Origin: Muribaculaceae bacterium
Lineage (GTDB): Bacteria > Bacteroidota > Bacteroidia > Bacteroidales > Muribaculaceae
DNA: 57,321 bases
Assembly: GCA_017621225.1 (NCBI GenBank)
Contig: JAGATN010000002.1
Coordinates: 1 to 57,321, forward strand
Direction of reading: 5' to 3'
Both the position numbers and the translations under genes were made by a program. The notes below the pieces were generated by a model. That model saw only the letters and a list, made by a program, of their open reading frames with translations, ran no database searches and was not told where the DNA came from. Positions 19,443-27,651 of the stretch are shown one piece after another (positions within the stretch are counted from its first letter, which is position 1; every line of letters begins with the position of its first letter).

Positions 19443-19943
19443 ATGAGAACAAATGAATTCGAACGATATTACCGAAAACTGTATCTTCCGCTATGCATGT
19501 ATGCACTGCGCATAGTCGGCAATCCGTATGAATCGGAGGACATCGTGCAGGAGAGCTTCATTTCAATCTGGAACAGGATTCAAACGTCGGAATCGGACCC
19601 CGACAACTTCAAAAGCTACGTTTACCGCACGGTGCGCAACAACGCGCTCATCCACATCCGTCAAAAATCGTCGGTCGAGCCGCTCGATGAAAAATATGCC
19701 GATATTCCTGACGACGAAGCTATCGACACCTCGGAACGCGACGCCAACATATGGCGGTCGATAGACGAACTGCCGTCAAAACGACGCACCATATTGCTGC
19801 TCAACAAGCGCGACGGCATGTCGTACGACGAAATTGCCACATACCTCGGCATATCGAAAAAAACCGTTGAAAATCAGCTCGGCAAAGCATACAAAACCAT
19901 TCGCGAAGCGGGACGACGCTTCTATTTGCTTTTATTCGCCTGA
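19443..19943 (+). CDS. ECF-type RNA polymerase sigma factor
   Basis: This 166-residue sigma-70 family protein has region 2 (YRKLYLPLCMYALRIVGN, EDIVQESFISIW) in residues 10-45. Region 4 (LPSKRRTILLLNKRDGMSYDEIATYLGISKKTVENQL) lies in 110-150 and is a helix-turn-helix binding the -35 element. It has the size of the Bacteroidota ECF sigma factors that work with FecR. It is followed by the FecR anti-sigma factor and an STN-bearing TonB receptor, the classic cell-surface signalling order: ligand binding outside, signal through FecR, sigma release inside. Confidence 0.93.
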   Translation: MRTNEFERYYRKLYLPLCMYALRIVGNPYESEDIVQESFISIWNRIQTSESDPDNFKSYVYRTVRNNALIHIRQKSSVEPLDEKYADIPDDEAIDTSERDANIWRSIDELPSKRRTILLLNKRDGMSYDEIATYLGISKKTVENQLGKAYKTIREAGRRFYLLLFA

Positions 19944-19963
19944 CTTTTTTTCAATCAGCAATG

Positions 19964-19987
19964 GGGGTAAATGACATTTTGCCCATC
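19964..19987 (+). promoter_or_regulatory. Candidate ECF-sigma promoter before fecR
   Basis: GGGGTA (19964-19969) and CATC (19984-19987), again 14 bases apart, match the element before the sigma gene. The FecR ATG is 20 bases downstream of CATC. The shared flanking TTTTTTTCA run upstream strengthens the idea of one promoter type recognised by the neighbouring sigma factor. Confidence 0.5.
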
Positions 19988-20007
19988 TTCATTAAAAACA
20001 CCACCAA

Positions 20008-20811
20008 ATGAGAAAAGATAACGAGAAAAAAACGGCCGAAAGCATCAGATTCGTGACAAGCCATTACGAACCCGACGTATTCGATGCCTCAAAGGCATGG
20101 AAAAAATCCGGCATCAGATCGGGATTGAAACATGCATCGATCATATGGCTGTCGGCGGCAGCAGTAGCAGCCATAATACTAACGATTACATTCATCCGGC
20201 CGGCCGACATGGCTCAATACGACGTCGACATAACGGCCAATGCAAAAACCACCTACGCCCTGCCCGACGGATCGAGCGTGACGCTGACGGCCAGCAGCCG
20301 ACTGGCATACGACTCGTCGACATTCGCCACCAACCGCCACGTAACCATTTCAGGGCAAGCATTTTTTGAAGTGACGCCCGACAAATCGCATCCGTTCAGC
20401 GTAACCGACGGACTCGCTACGGCAACCGTGCTCGGCACCTCATTCGGCATATCGCGGATAAACGACTCGTCGACGATGGTAGCGGTAGAAACAGGAATGG
20501 TAAAGGTGACATGCAACGATCGGTCGGAGGTAGTGACGCCCGGACAAACGGTAGTAGCATCAACCGAAGGGCTGACGGTAAGCGAATCGGAAATGAACGT
20601 CAATTCATGGGCCACCAACCATCTCGACTTTGACGACACTCCCCTGCCCAAAGCCATAAAGAACATCGAGGAAGCCTATGACGTAAAGATAACCGATTGT
20701 CCGACCGACAACTCCATATTGCTGACAATAAGCTACTCAGGCGATGTCGACAAGCTCATCGACATAATTAACGAATTGCTTAACTTGAATTTGAAAATAC
20801 AACAGGAATGA
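20008..20811 (+). CDS. FecR-family anti-sigma factor
   Basis: This 267-residue single-pass inner-membrane protein has a cytoplasmic N-terminus of about 43 residues for sigma binding and a membrane segment at about 44-63 (IIWLSAAAVAAIILTITF). The periplasmic FecR domain (ALPDGSSVTLTASSRLAYD and GQAFFEVTPDKSHPFSV, about 80-170) is followed by a C-terminal DUF4974-like domain (LDFDDTPLPKAIKNIEEAY). It holds the neighbouring sigma factor until the TonB receptor reports ligand. The stop overlaps the receptor start by 4 bases (ATGA). Confidence 0.93.
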   Translation: MRKDNEKKTAESIRFVTSHYEPDVFDASKAWKKSGIRSGLKHASIIWLSAAAVAAIILTITFIRPADMAQYDVDITANAKTTYALPDGSSVTLTASSRLAYDSSTFATNRHVTISGQAFFEVTPDKSHPFSVTDGLATATVLGTSFGISRINDSSTMVAVETGMVKVTCNDRSEVVTPGQTVVASTEGLTVSESEMNVNSWATNHLDFDDTPLPKAIKNIEEAYDVKITDCPTDNSILLTISYSGDVDKLIDIINELLNLNLKIQQE

Positions 20812-23462
20812 GATCGTTGCTATTACTTGTAATGATAACGGCCTACATGTCGCTGTCATCGCAAACCATAAATATATCGGTCGAGAACGAACCGGCCGAA
20901 AATGTATTCAAAGAGATAATGCGCCAATCAGACAAAAATTTCGTTTTCAAATCGAATTTACTGAAAAACAAATCGATAAGCGCACACATCAAAAACGCTT
21001 CGCTTAGCGAAGCTCTCGACAAGACGCTAACGCCCATAGGCATCGGCTACACGCTTAAAGATGGCGTGGTGGTGCTTCACCGGATGTCGCCGCGAACGGC
21101 GGCGGCGCTCGAGCGGCATACCATAAGCGGTTTCGTGCGCGACTCCATTTCAAAAGAAGCCATAATAGGCGCAATAGTTCGCGACCTGAACACAAATACG
21201 GCGGTATCGACGAACTCAAACGGATTCTACTCGCTCACCGCGTCAGGCCCGAACGCCTGCATCGCCGTCAACGCATTGGGCTACATACCCCGGAAACGTA
21301 ACATCGAATCATTTAAATCGGACTGCGAAATAGACTTTTCGATGATCGAAGCTTATCAGATAGATGAAGTAACCGTAATCGGCGACAAGAACATGGTGAA
21401 CATGTTTGAAAGCGCATCGATAGGACACACCACAATCAACAGCAACTCGATAAAGAGCACGCCGGTGGTATTTGGCGAGTCTGACATCATAAAGACCATC
21501 CAGTTGCAGCCGGGCGTATCGGCGGGCGTGGAAGGCTTGGCTTCGATGTACGTGCACGGTGGCAATCATGACGAGAACCTCTATCTGCTCGACAACATAC
21601 CTCTTTATCAGATAAACCATTTTGGAGGACTATTCTCGGCGTTCAACACCGAGGCGGTGAAAAACGTGGATTTCTACAAATCATCGTTTCCCGCAAAATA
21701 CAATGGACGCCTGTCGAGCGTAATGGAGGTAAACACCAAGGACGGCAACATGACGAAGCATAACGGATCGTTGAAGTTAGGCTTGACATCGGGCGCATTC
21801 AACATCGACGGCCCAATAATCAAAGACCGCACCACATACAGCTTTGCGATGCGCCGCTCGTGGTTCGACGTTCTGTCGGTGCCGGCATTGGCCATCTACA
21901 ACTCACTTCGCAATGACGACACCGAAACCACCGTGGCCCGATATGCTTTCACCGACATAAACGGCAAAATAACGCATCACTTCAACAAAAAAAGCCGCCT
22001 GCACCTGATGGCATATTATGGCGAGGACTTTTTGAAAGGCGGCACAAAAAGCGATTACGAAAAAGACAAGGACGTGATGGAATACCACGAATCGGACATA
22101 ACGCGCATTCGTTGGGGCAATTTCATCGTGTCGACCGGGTGGAACTATCTGTTCAACCCCAAATTTACCGGAAACTTAACAGCCGCCTATTCGCGATACA
22201 ACTCAACTTTACGGCGCGAACAAAAAGAGACATCGTACGACGATGAAGAAAACGACAAAGTAACCGACGAACTTTATTACGACAGCCAATCGCACAACAG
22301 CATATCGGATTGGATATTTCGCTCCGATTTCGACTATATGCCCAACGCCATGCACCGCGTGAATTTCGGGGCCAACTACACGTACCACCGTTTCATGCCC
22401 GAAATGACTTCGATGAAACTCGACAGCAATGAAGATTTTCTGACAAGGAATTACAACAAGTCAAAAAGCATAGCCAACGAGATAAACGCATACATATCTG
22501 ACGACTGGAAAATTTCACAAAACGTGCGCTCCGACATAGGCTTGAACATCAGCTCTTTCTTCATAACAAACAAAAGCCACGTCAACTTCAATCCTCGCGC
22601 GGCCATAAACTGGAAGGTTACGCCAAAGCTCAACCTTAAGGCATCGTATGCCCGAATGAGCCAATACGTGCATCAACTGACCGAGAGTTCGCTTAGCTTG
22701 CCCACCGACCAATGGATTCCAATAGCCGGCGACCTCAAACCTCAGACGAGCGACAATTATGCCATCGGAGCATACTACAATCTTTCAAAATCATACGTAC
22801 TGTCGGCCGAAGCTTATTACCGAAACATGCGAAACATAGTGGATTATCGCGACGACTACTATATGGTTCCCGCCGATGCGCCGTTTTACGACCAGCTGAC
22901 ATCCGGACGCGGCACGGCCAAAGGCATCGACCTTATTGCCCGAAAAAACATCGGAAAAATAACCGGACACATCAGCTATTCACTGTTGTGGAGCGACCGC
23001 AAGTTTGCCGAGAAAAACCATGGAATGAAATTCCCGTCGAAATTCGACAACCGACACAAGATAAACATACTCATCAACTGGCGAATAAACGACAAGTGGG
23101 AAGTCAACGCATCATGGACCGGCATGAGCGGAAACATGTTCACATTCTCAACCCAGGATTACGACATTCTCCCCGACGACAAATTGCCACCCTTCGGCGA
23201 CAATTACTACGACGGCTACCTCGATTTCATCGATGGAATAAACAATTACCGTCTGCCGTTCTATCATCGCCTCAACTTGGGCGCCAACCGCCATACGCAT
23301 AACGGAATGTGGACTTTCAGTCTTTACAATGCATATTGCAACATGAACACGATAGCACTGCGCAAGACGTTTGAGTTCGACGGTTATGGAACGACCAAAA
23401 TATTCCAGCGACTACACCTCATCCCCATCATTCCATCCGTTTCATATACTTGGTTCTTTTAG
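20808..23462 (+). CDS. TonB-dependent receptor with STN signalling domain
   Basis: This 884-residue outer-membrane receptor starts with a signal peptide (about 1-18). An STN domain follows (about 20-85: ISVENEPAENVFKEIMRQ, NKSISAHIKNASLSEALDKTL), which contacts FecR in the periplasm. Next come a carboxypeptidase-D-like beta domain (about 105-185), a plug domain (about 205-310, with VFGESDIIKTIQLQPGV and MYVHGGNHDENLYLLDNIPLY) and a 22-strand-type barrel rich in Tyr, Asn and Asp. No SusD gene follows, so this is not a standard glycan-uptake pair; siderophore or another small ligand is possible. A DUF4249 lipoprotein gene follows after 15 bases (to its ATG). Confidence 0.92.
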   Translation: MRSLLLLVMITAYMSLSSQTINISVENEPAENVFKEIMRQSDKNFVFKSNLLKNKSISAHIKNASLSEALDKTLTPIGIGYTLKDGVVVLHRMSPRTAAALERHTISGFVRDSISKEAIIGAIVRDLNTNTAVSTNSNGFYSLTASGPNACIAVNALGYIPRKRNIESFKSDCEIDFSMIEAYQIDEVTVIGDKNMVNMFESASIGHTTINSNSIKSTPVVFGESDIIKTIQLQPGVSAGVEGLASMYVHGGNHDENLYLLDNIPLYQINHFGGLFSAFNTEAVKNVDFYKSSFPAKYNGRLSSVMEVNTKDGNMTKHNGSLKLGLTSGAFNIDGPIIKDRTTYSFAMRRSWFDVLSVPALAIYNSLRNDDTETTVARYAFTDINGKITHHFNKKSRLHLMAYYGEDFLKGGTKSDYEKDKDVMEYHESDITRIRWGNFIVSTGWNYLFNPKFTGNLTAAYSRYNSTLRREQKETSYDDEENDKVTDELYYDSQSHNSISDWIFRSDFDYMPNAMHRVNFGANYTYHRFMPEMTSMKLDSNEDFLTRNYNKSKSIANEINAYISDDWKISQNVRSDIGLNISSFFITNKSHVNFNPRAAINWKVTPKLNLKASYARMSQYVHQLTESSLSLPTDQWIPIAGDLKPQTSDNYAIGAYYNLSKSYVLSAEAYYRNMRNIVDYRDDYYMVPADAPFYDQLTSGRGTAKGIDLIARKNIGKITGHISYSLLWSDRKFAEKNHGMKFPSKFDNRHKINILINWRINDKWEVNASWTGMSGNMFTFSTQDYDILPDDKLPPFGDNYYDGYLDFIDGINNYRLPFYHRLNLGANRHTHNGMWTFSLYNAYCNMNTIALRKTFEFDGYGTTKIFQRLHLIPIIPSVSYTWFF

Positions 23463-23477
23463 AGATTGTTTAAAAAT

Positions 23478-24443
23478 ATGAGATACTTTTACTTTCTAAC
23501 ATTGCTGCTTGCCACGTCGGCTTGCTACACCGATTTCGATCCCGACACAGACACCAAGCCGGTGCTTACCATAAACTGCAGCGCACAAAACGATTCGATA
23601 GTAACCGCGCAAATAAATCGCAGCTGGCGGCACGACGAATCTCGTCCGTCGCCTTACGCCGGCATTGCCGAAGTGTCGCTTACCGTAAATGGCAAGCCAC
23701 AACCCGACATGACATTCGACGAGGTGTCGCAACAATTCGTCAGCAACTACGTGGCTCGAAGCGGCGACAAAATACAAATCACGGCCGCAAGCCAAAAATA
23801 TGGCGTTGCCGACGGATGCGTCGAAGTGCCATATGCCGTAAACATCGACACGATAACCACTTCACACCGCGTTTTCGTAAACCACAATTCAATAATAGCA
23901 GGTTCCGACGGCAATTGGGGCTATATGAAATATATCGAGATTAAATATAACATCACGTTTACCGATCCCGATTCGGAGCGCAACTTCTACATGCTCGAAG
24001 TCATAAACAAGCCACAGATACTCGGCGACATAATAATGGACGATCCCATATTCTCGGAACATCAAAACGTGCTCGACATAATTCTTTCGAACTCCGACTG
24101 GATAAACTTCTTTTCCGATGAAAGCATTTCGGGCAACAAGCGCACACTGACCGTGCGCCATACGATGCCGTTACCGAGCGCAAACATGCCCGACGACGTG
24201 TATCACGACGTAGTTAACATACGGCTGCATTCCATATCGGAGAGCTACTACAAATATCTGCTGTCGATATGCAAGAAGTATTCGGGATTCAACGGATCGC
24301 TAAACGACATCGGTCTCGGCAACGACGTGATGATATACACCAACGTGTCAAACGGCGTGGGCATAGTTTCTGGGTCGGCCTGTTCGAATTATCCCATTGA
24401 TATATCCGACATAATAAAGAGCTGCGCAAATGCCAACCTATAA
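23478..24443 (+). CDS. DUF4249-family lipoprotein
   Basis: This 321-residue exported lipoprotein has signal peptide MRYFYFLTLLLATSAC with the lipid-bearing cysteine at residue 16. The beta-rich body (VLTINCSAQNDSIVTAQINRS, AEVSLTVNGK, GDKIQITA) matches what I know as DUF4249, a Bacteroidota family of unknown function usually encoded right beside TonB receptors. A TTG at 23466 would add four residues, but the ATG at 23478 gives a better signal peptide. It likely sits at the outer membrane and helps the receptor, but that is inference from position. It ends the signalling operon before a strong terminator. Confidence 0.82.
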   Translation: MRYFYFLTLLLATSACYTDFDPDTDTKPVLTINCSAQNDSIVTAQINRSWRHDESRPSPYAGIAEVSLTVNGKPQPDMTFDEVSQQFVSNYVARSGDKIQITAASQKYGVADGCVEVPYAVNIDTITTSHRVFVNHNSIIAGSDGNWGYMKYIEIKYNITFTDPDSERNFYMLEVINKPQILGDIIMDDPIFSEHQNVLDIILSNSDWINFFSDESISGNKRTLTVRHTMPLPSANMPDDVYHDVVNIRLHSISESYYKYLLSICKKYSGFNGSLNDIGLGNDVMIYTNVSNGVGIVSGSACSNYPIDISDIIKSCANANL

Positions 24444-24511
24444 ACCGCTAAGAGCAATCTTATAATTACTACACGATTCATACTTTTTTCTGACACACAC
24501 GCAACAAAGCT

Positions 24512-24562
24512 CAACGTCCCCGGAACCGACATGCGTTCCGGGGACGTTGTTTTAGCGTTTTT
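24512..24562 (+). terminator. Terminator of the ECF-FecR-receptor operon
   Basis: A perfect 15-base stem, CAACGTCCCCGGAAC (24512-24526) and GTTCCGGGGACGTTG (24535-24549), encloses an 8-base loop and is followed by TTTTAGCGTTTTTT. It lies 68 bases after the DUF4249 stop. It may also slow transcription from alaS on the other strand, although no T-run follows there directly. Confidence 0.9.
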
Positions 24563-24577
24563 TGATTAGCGTTTTTA

Positions 24578-27199
24578 TCAGTTGTCGAACGACTGCAAAA
24601 GAACATCGTATGCCTTGGTCAGGCCATCCTTATTTTTGCCTCCGGCCTGAGCAAATCCGGGCTGACCGCCGCCACCGCCCGAAATTTCTTTTGCGGCGCC
24701 GCGCACTATCTGCGATGCGTTATACCCCTTGGCCACGAGATCGTCGGTAATCATTACCGTAAGCAACGGCTTGTTCGACATATCGACCGTTGCCGCTACA
24801 AATGCCGTATTTTCGGGCGAAGCTGCTCTTACGCCAAAAGCCACCTGCTTAACCATCTCGGCCATTCGCAGACCACCCATGGTAACGAGTTTTACGCCGT
24901 TCACCATTTTCGCATCATTGAGCACCGACTTGGTAAGCGTATTCACTTTTTCCTTGAAGTAATCCTCAACTTGCTTATGCAGTTCGCTGTTTTCGGCTAT
25001 CGAACGTCTTACGGCCGCGCGCACGTCGGGAGCATTGTTCATCATTCCGGCTATTTCGCGCATTGTATCGGCCAGTTCGTCCATGGCTTTCTCCACGGCC
25101 TGTCCGGTTATGGCCTCGATTCTTCGTATGCCTGCCGCTATGCTGCTTTCCGACACGATGCGTATCATACCGATGTTGCCGGTATTGTCAACGTGCGTAC
25201 CGCCGCACAACTCTATCGAATCGCCATATTTTATCACCCTCACTTCTTCGCCGTATTTCTCGCCGAACAACGCCATGGCCCCCATTTCCACTGCCTCGGC
25301 AATGGGAACGTTGCGGCGCTCGTCGCGCGATATGGCCTTACGCACCTTTGCATTTGCCAGATGCTCCACTTTTCTGATTTCTTCGGGAGTCATTTTCTGG
25401 AAATGCGAGAAGTCAAATCGAAGCACTTCGGGCGACACGAACGAGCCTTTCTGCTCCACGTGCGTTCCGAGAACTTCGCGCAGGGCCTGATGCAGCAAGT
25501 GGGTTGCCGTATGATTGCACGAGGTGGCCATGCGTGCATCCTCGTCGATCGAAGCGTGGAACGTGGCGTTTACATCCGTGGGCAACTTGGTGGTAAGATG
25601 CACCGCCATTCCGTTTTCGCGTTTTGTGTCGTATATCTCTATCGTTTCGTCGTCGGCCGACAATGTACCGCGATCGCCCACCTGACCGCCCATTTCGGCA
25701 TAGAACGGACTTACCGACAGTACGAGTTGATAAAATTCAGCCTTTTTCTGCTTAACCTTGCGGTAACGGAGTATCTGAGTCTGCACCGAGGTTTTATCGT
25801 AACCCACGAATTGGGGTTCACCCTCACGCACAACCACCCAGTCGCCCGTCTCCACGGCGGCGGCATTGCGCGCGCGCGCCTTCTGCGCCTCCATTTCCTT
25901 GTCGAAGCCGGCCTGATCGAGCGTCATGCCGTTTTCTTTCAATATGAGTTCGGTAAGGTCGAGCGGGAATCCGTATGTATCGTAAAGTATGAATGCCTCT
26001 TTTCCCGAAATTTCAGTCTTGCCGGCAGCGTTAGCGGCGGCAATGGCATTGTCGAGCAACTTGATGCCGTTTTCGAGCGTGCGCAAGAACGAATCTTCCT
26101 CCTCTTTGGTAACCTTCATTATGAGTTCGCGCTGTTTTGCGATTTCGGGATAAGCCTCGCCCATGTTATCGATCAGCGTGTCGACCAGTTTGTACATAAA
26201 TGCCGATTTCTGATCGAGGAACGTATAGGCATAACGCACGGCACGGCGCAATATTCTGCGTATCACGTATCCGGCCTTGGCGTTGCCGGGCAATTGCGAG
26301 TCGGCAATCGAGAATGCGATTGTGCGCACGTGGTCGGCAATAACTCGCATGGCCACGTCGACACGCTTGTCGTCGCCATACTTTTTGCCTGAGAGTTCGG
26401 CTATCTTGTTTATGAGCGGCGTAAACACATCGGTATCGTAGTTTGACGTCTTACCCTGGAGTGCCATGCACAAACGTTCGAATCCCATGCCGGTGTCTAT
26501 CACCTTTGCGGGCAGCGGTTCGAGCGAACCGTCGGCTTTGCGATTATATTGCATGAACACGAGATTCCATATTTCTATCACTTGCGGATGATCGTGGTTT
26601 ACGAGTTCGCGTCCGTCCTTTTCGGCACGTTCGGCATCGCTACGCAGGTCGATGTGTATTTCCGAGCAGGGGCCGCAGGGGCCGGTATCGCCCATTTCCC
26701 AGAAATTGTCATGCTTGTTGCCGTTTATTATATGATCGGCAGGTAAATGCGCTTCCCAATATCCGGCGGCCTCGTCATCGCGGCTAAGTCCCTCGTCGGG
26801 CGAGCCCTCAAACACCGTTGCGTAAAGACGCTTCGGATCGAGCTTCAGCACATCGACGAGATATTCCCAGGCCCAATCGATGGCTTCCTTCTTGAAATAG
26901 TCGCCAAACGACCAGTTGCCGAGCATTTCGAACATGGTATGATGATACGTGTCCATGCCCACTTCCTCAAGGTCGTTGTGCTTACCGCTCACGCGCAGAC
27001 ATTTTTGCGAATCGGCCACTCGCGTATATTTGGCCGCCGCGTTGCCCAATATAATATCCTTAAACTGATTCATACCCGCGTTGGTAAACATCAGCGTGGG
27101 ATCATCTTTTATAACCATAGGCGCAGAGGGCACTATCTTGTGACCCTTTTCGCGAAAAAAGTCCTTGAACGACTCGCGTATCTCTTTTGCTGTAAGCAT
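24578..27199 (-). CDS. alaS: Alanyl-tRNA synthetase
   Basis: This full-length 873-residue class II synthetase charges tRNA-Ala. The N-terminal catalytic core includes [27 protein letters not shown] and [15 protein letters not shown]. The editing domain carries the metal-binding pair [12 protein letters not shown] and [10 protein letters not shown], and the C-terminal domain ends in [15 protein letters not shown]. No truncation is seen. Its promoter overlaps that of the divergent MerR gene. Confidence 0.98.
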   Translation of the reverse strand: MLTAKEIRESFKDFFREKGHKIVPSAPMVIKDDPTLMFTNAGMNQFKDIILGNAAAKYTRVADSQKCLRVSGKHNDLEEVGMDTYHHTMFEMLGNWSFGDYFKKEAIDWAWEYLVDVLKLDPKRLYATVFEGSPDEGLSRDDEAAGYWEAHLPADHIINGNKHDNFWEMGDTGPCGPCSEIHIDLRSDAERAEKDGRELVNHDHPQVIEIWNLVFMQYNRKADGSLEPLPAKVIDTGMGFERLCMALQGKTSNYDTDVFTPLINKIAELSGKKYGDDKRVDVAMRVIADHVRTIAFSIADSQLPGNAKAGYVIRRILRRAVRYAYTFLDQKSAFMYKLVDTLIDNMGEAYPEIAKQRELIMKVTKEEEDSFLRTLENGIKLLDNAIAAANAAGKTEISGKEAFILYDTYGFPLDLTELILKENGMTLDQAGFDKEMEAQKARARNAAAVETGDWVVVREGEPQFVGYDKTSVQTQILRYRKVKQKKAEFYQLVLSVSPFYAEMGGQVGDRGTLSADDETIEIYDTKRENGMAVHLTTKLPTDVNATFHASIDEDARMATSCNHTATHLLHQALREVLGTHVEQKGSFVSPEVLRFDFSHFQKMTPEEIRKVEHLANAKVRKAISRDERRNVPIAEAVEMGAMALFGEKYGEEVRVIKYGDSIELCGGTHVDNTGNIGMIRIVSESSIAAGIRRIEAITGQAVEKAMDELADTMREIAGMMNNAPDVRAAVRRSIAENSELHKQVEDYFKEKVNTLTKSVLNDAKMVNGVKLVTMGGLRMAEMVKQVAFGVRAASPENTAFVAATVDMSNKPLLTVMITDDLVAKGYNASQIVRGAAKEISGGGGGQPGFAQAGGKNKDGLTKAYDVLLQSFDN

Positions 27200-27249
27200 A
27201 TTGAGTTTGGTTTATTAATTATTTTTCTATTGCGTTGATTATTAGAGTG

Positions 27250-27280
27250 CAAAATTAGCGGTTATTTATTATTTTTGCAA
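27250..27280 (-). promoter_or_regulatory. Promoter of alaS
   Basis: On the minus strand TTG (plus 27278-27280) and TAATTTTG (plus 27250-27257) are 20 bases apart, a good Bacteroidota promoter. The -33 element directly abuts the -7 box of the divergent merR promoter (27270-27277). Confidence 0.7.
27270..27277 (+). promoter_or_regulatory. -7 promoter box of the merR-type gene
   Basis: TATTTTTG fits TAnnTTTG and stands 28 bases before the ATG at 27306. It lies within the spacer of the opposing alaS promoter. Confidence 0.6.
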
Positions 27281-27305
27281 CACAATTACTTCATAATTAA
27301 GATTT

Positions 27306-27641
27306 ATGGATTCCATTGACAAAAAATATTATAAAATCAGTGAAGTTGCCGAAATATTGAATTTGCCGGCGTCGACATTGCGCTTCTGGGAAAACAAATT
27401 CACCATCATAAAGCCCAAACGCAACGCCCACGGCACACGATTTTACACGCCTGCCAACATCGACACCATCTCAATGATCCATTATTTAGTAAAGGAACGC
27501 GGATTCAAGCTCGATGCCGCCCAGGAACAAATAAAATCGAACCCCGACGGCATTGCAAAAAAATATCTCACGGTAGCCCGTCTGAAACGCATACGCGAAA
27601 AGCTGGTCGACATGCTCGATGGCTTGAATGCCCTTCGCTAA
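27306..27641 (+). CDS. MerR-family transcriptional regulator
   Basis: This 111-residue DNA-binding protein has the MerR winged-helix pattern YYKISEVAEILNLPASTLRFWENKF at residues 7-32, followed by GTRFYTPANID and a helical region. It is shorter than effector-binding MerR proteins (about 125-150 residues plus) and shows no metal-binding cysteines, so the signal it senses is not visible. This small type is conserved in Bacteroidota. It is divergent from alaS with overlapping promoters, so it may influence alaS, but that is inference. It converges on mutL with 10 bases between. Confidence 0.85.
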   Translation: MDSIDKKYYKISEVAEILNLPASTLRFWENKFTIIKPKRNAHGTRFYTPANIDTISMIHYLVKERGFKLDAAQEQIKSNPDGIAKKYLTVARLKRIREKLVDMLDGLNALR

Positions 27642-27651
27642 GCAATCTGAT

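Noticed and set aside
20808-24443. Polysaccharide utilisation locus (SusC/SusD)
   Set aside because: The receptor has an STN domain and is followed by DUF4249, not SusD, and no glycoside hydrolase lies in the operon.
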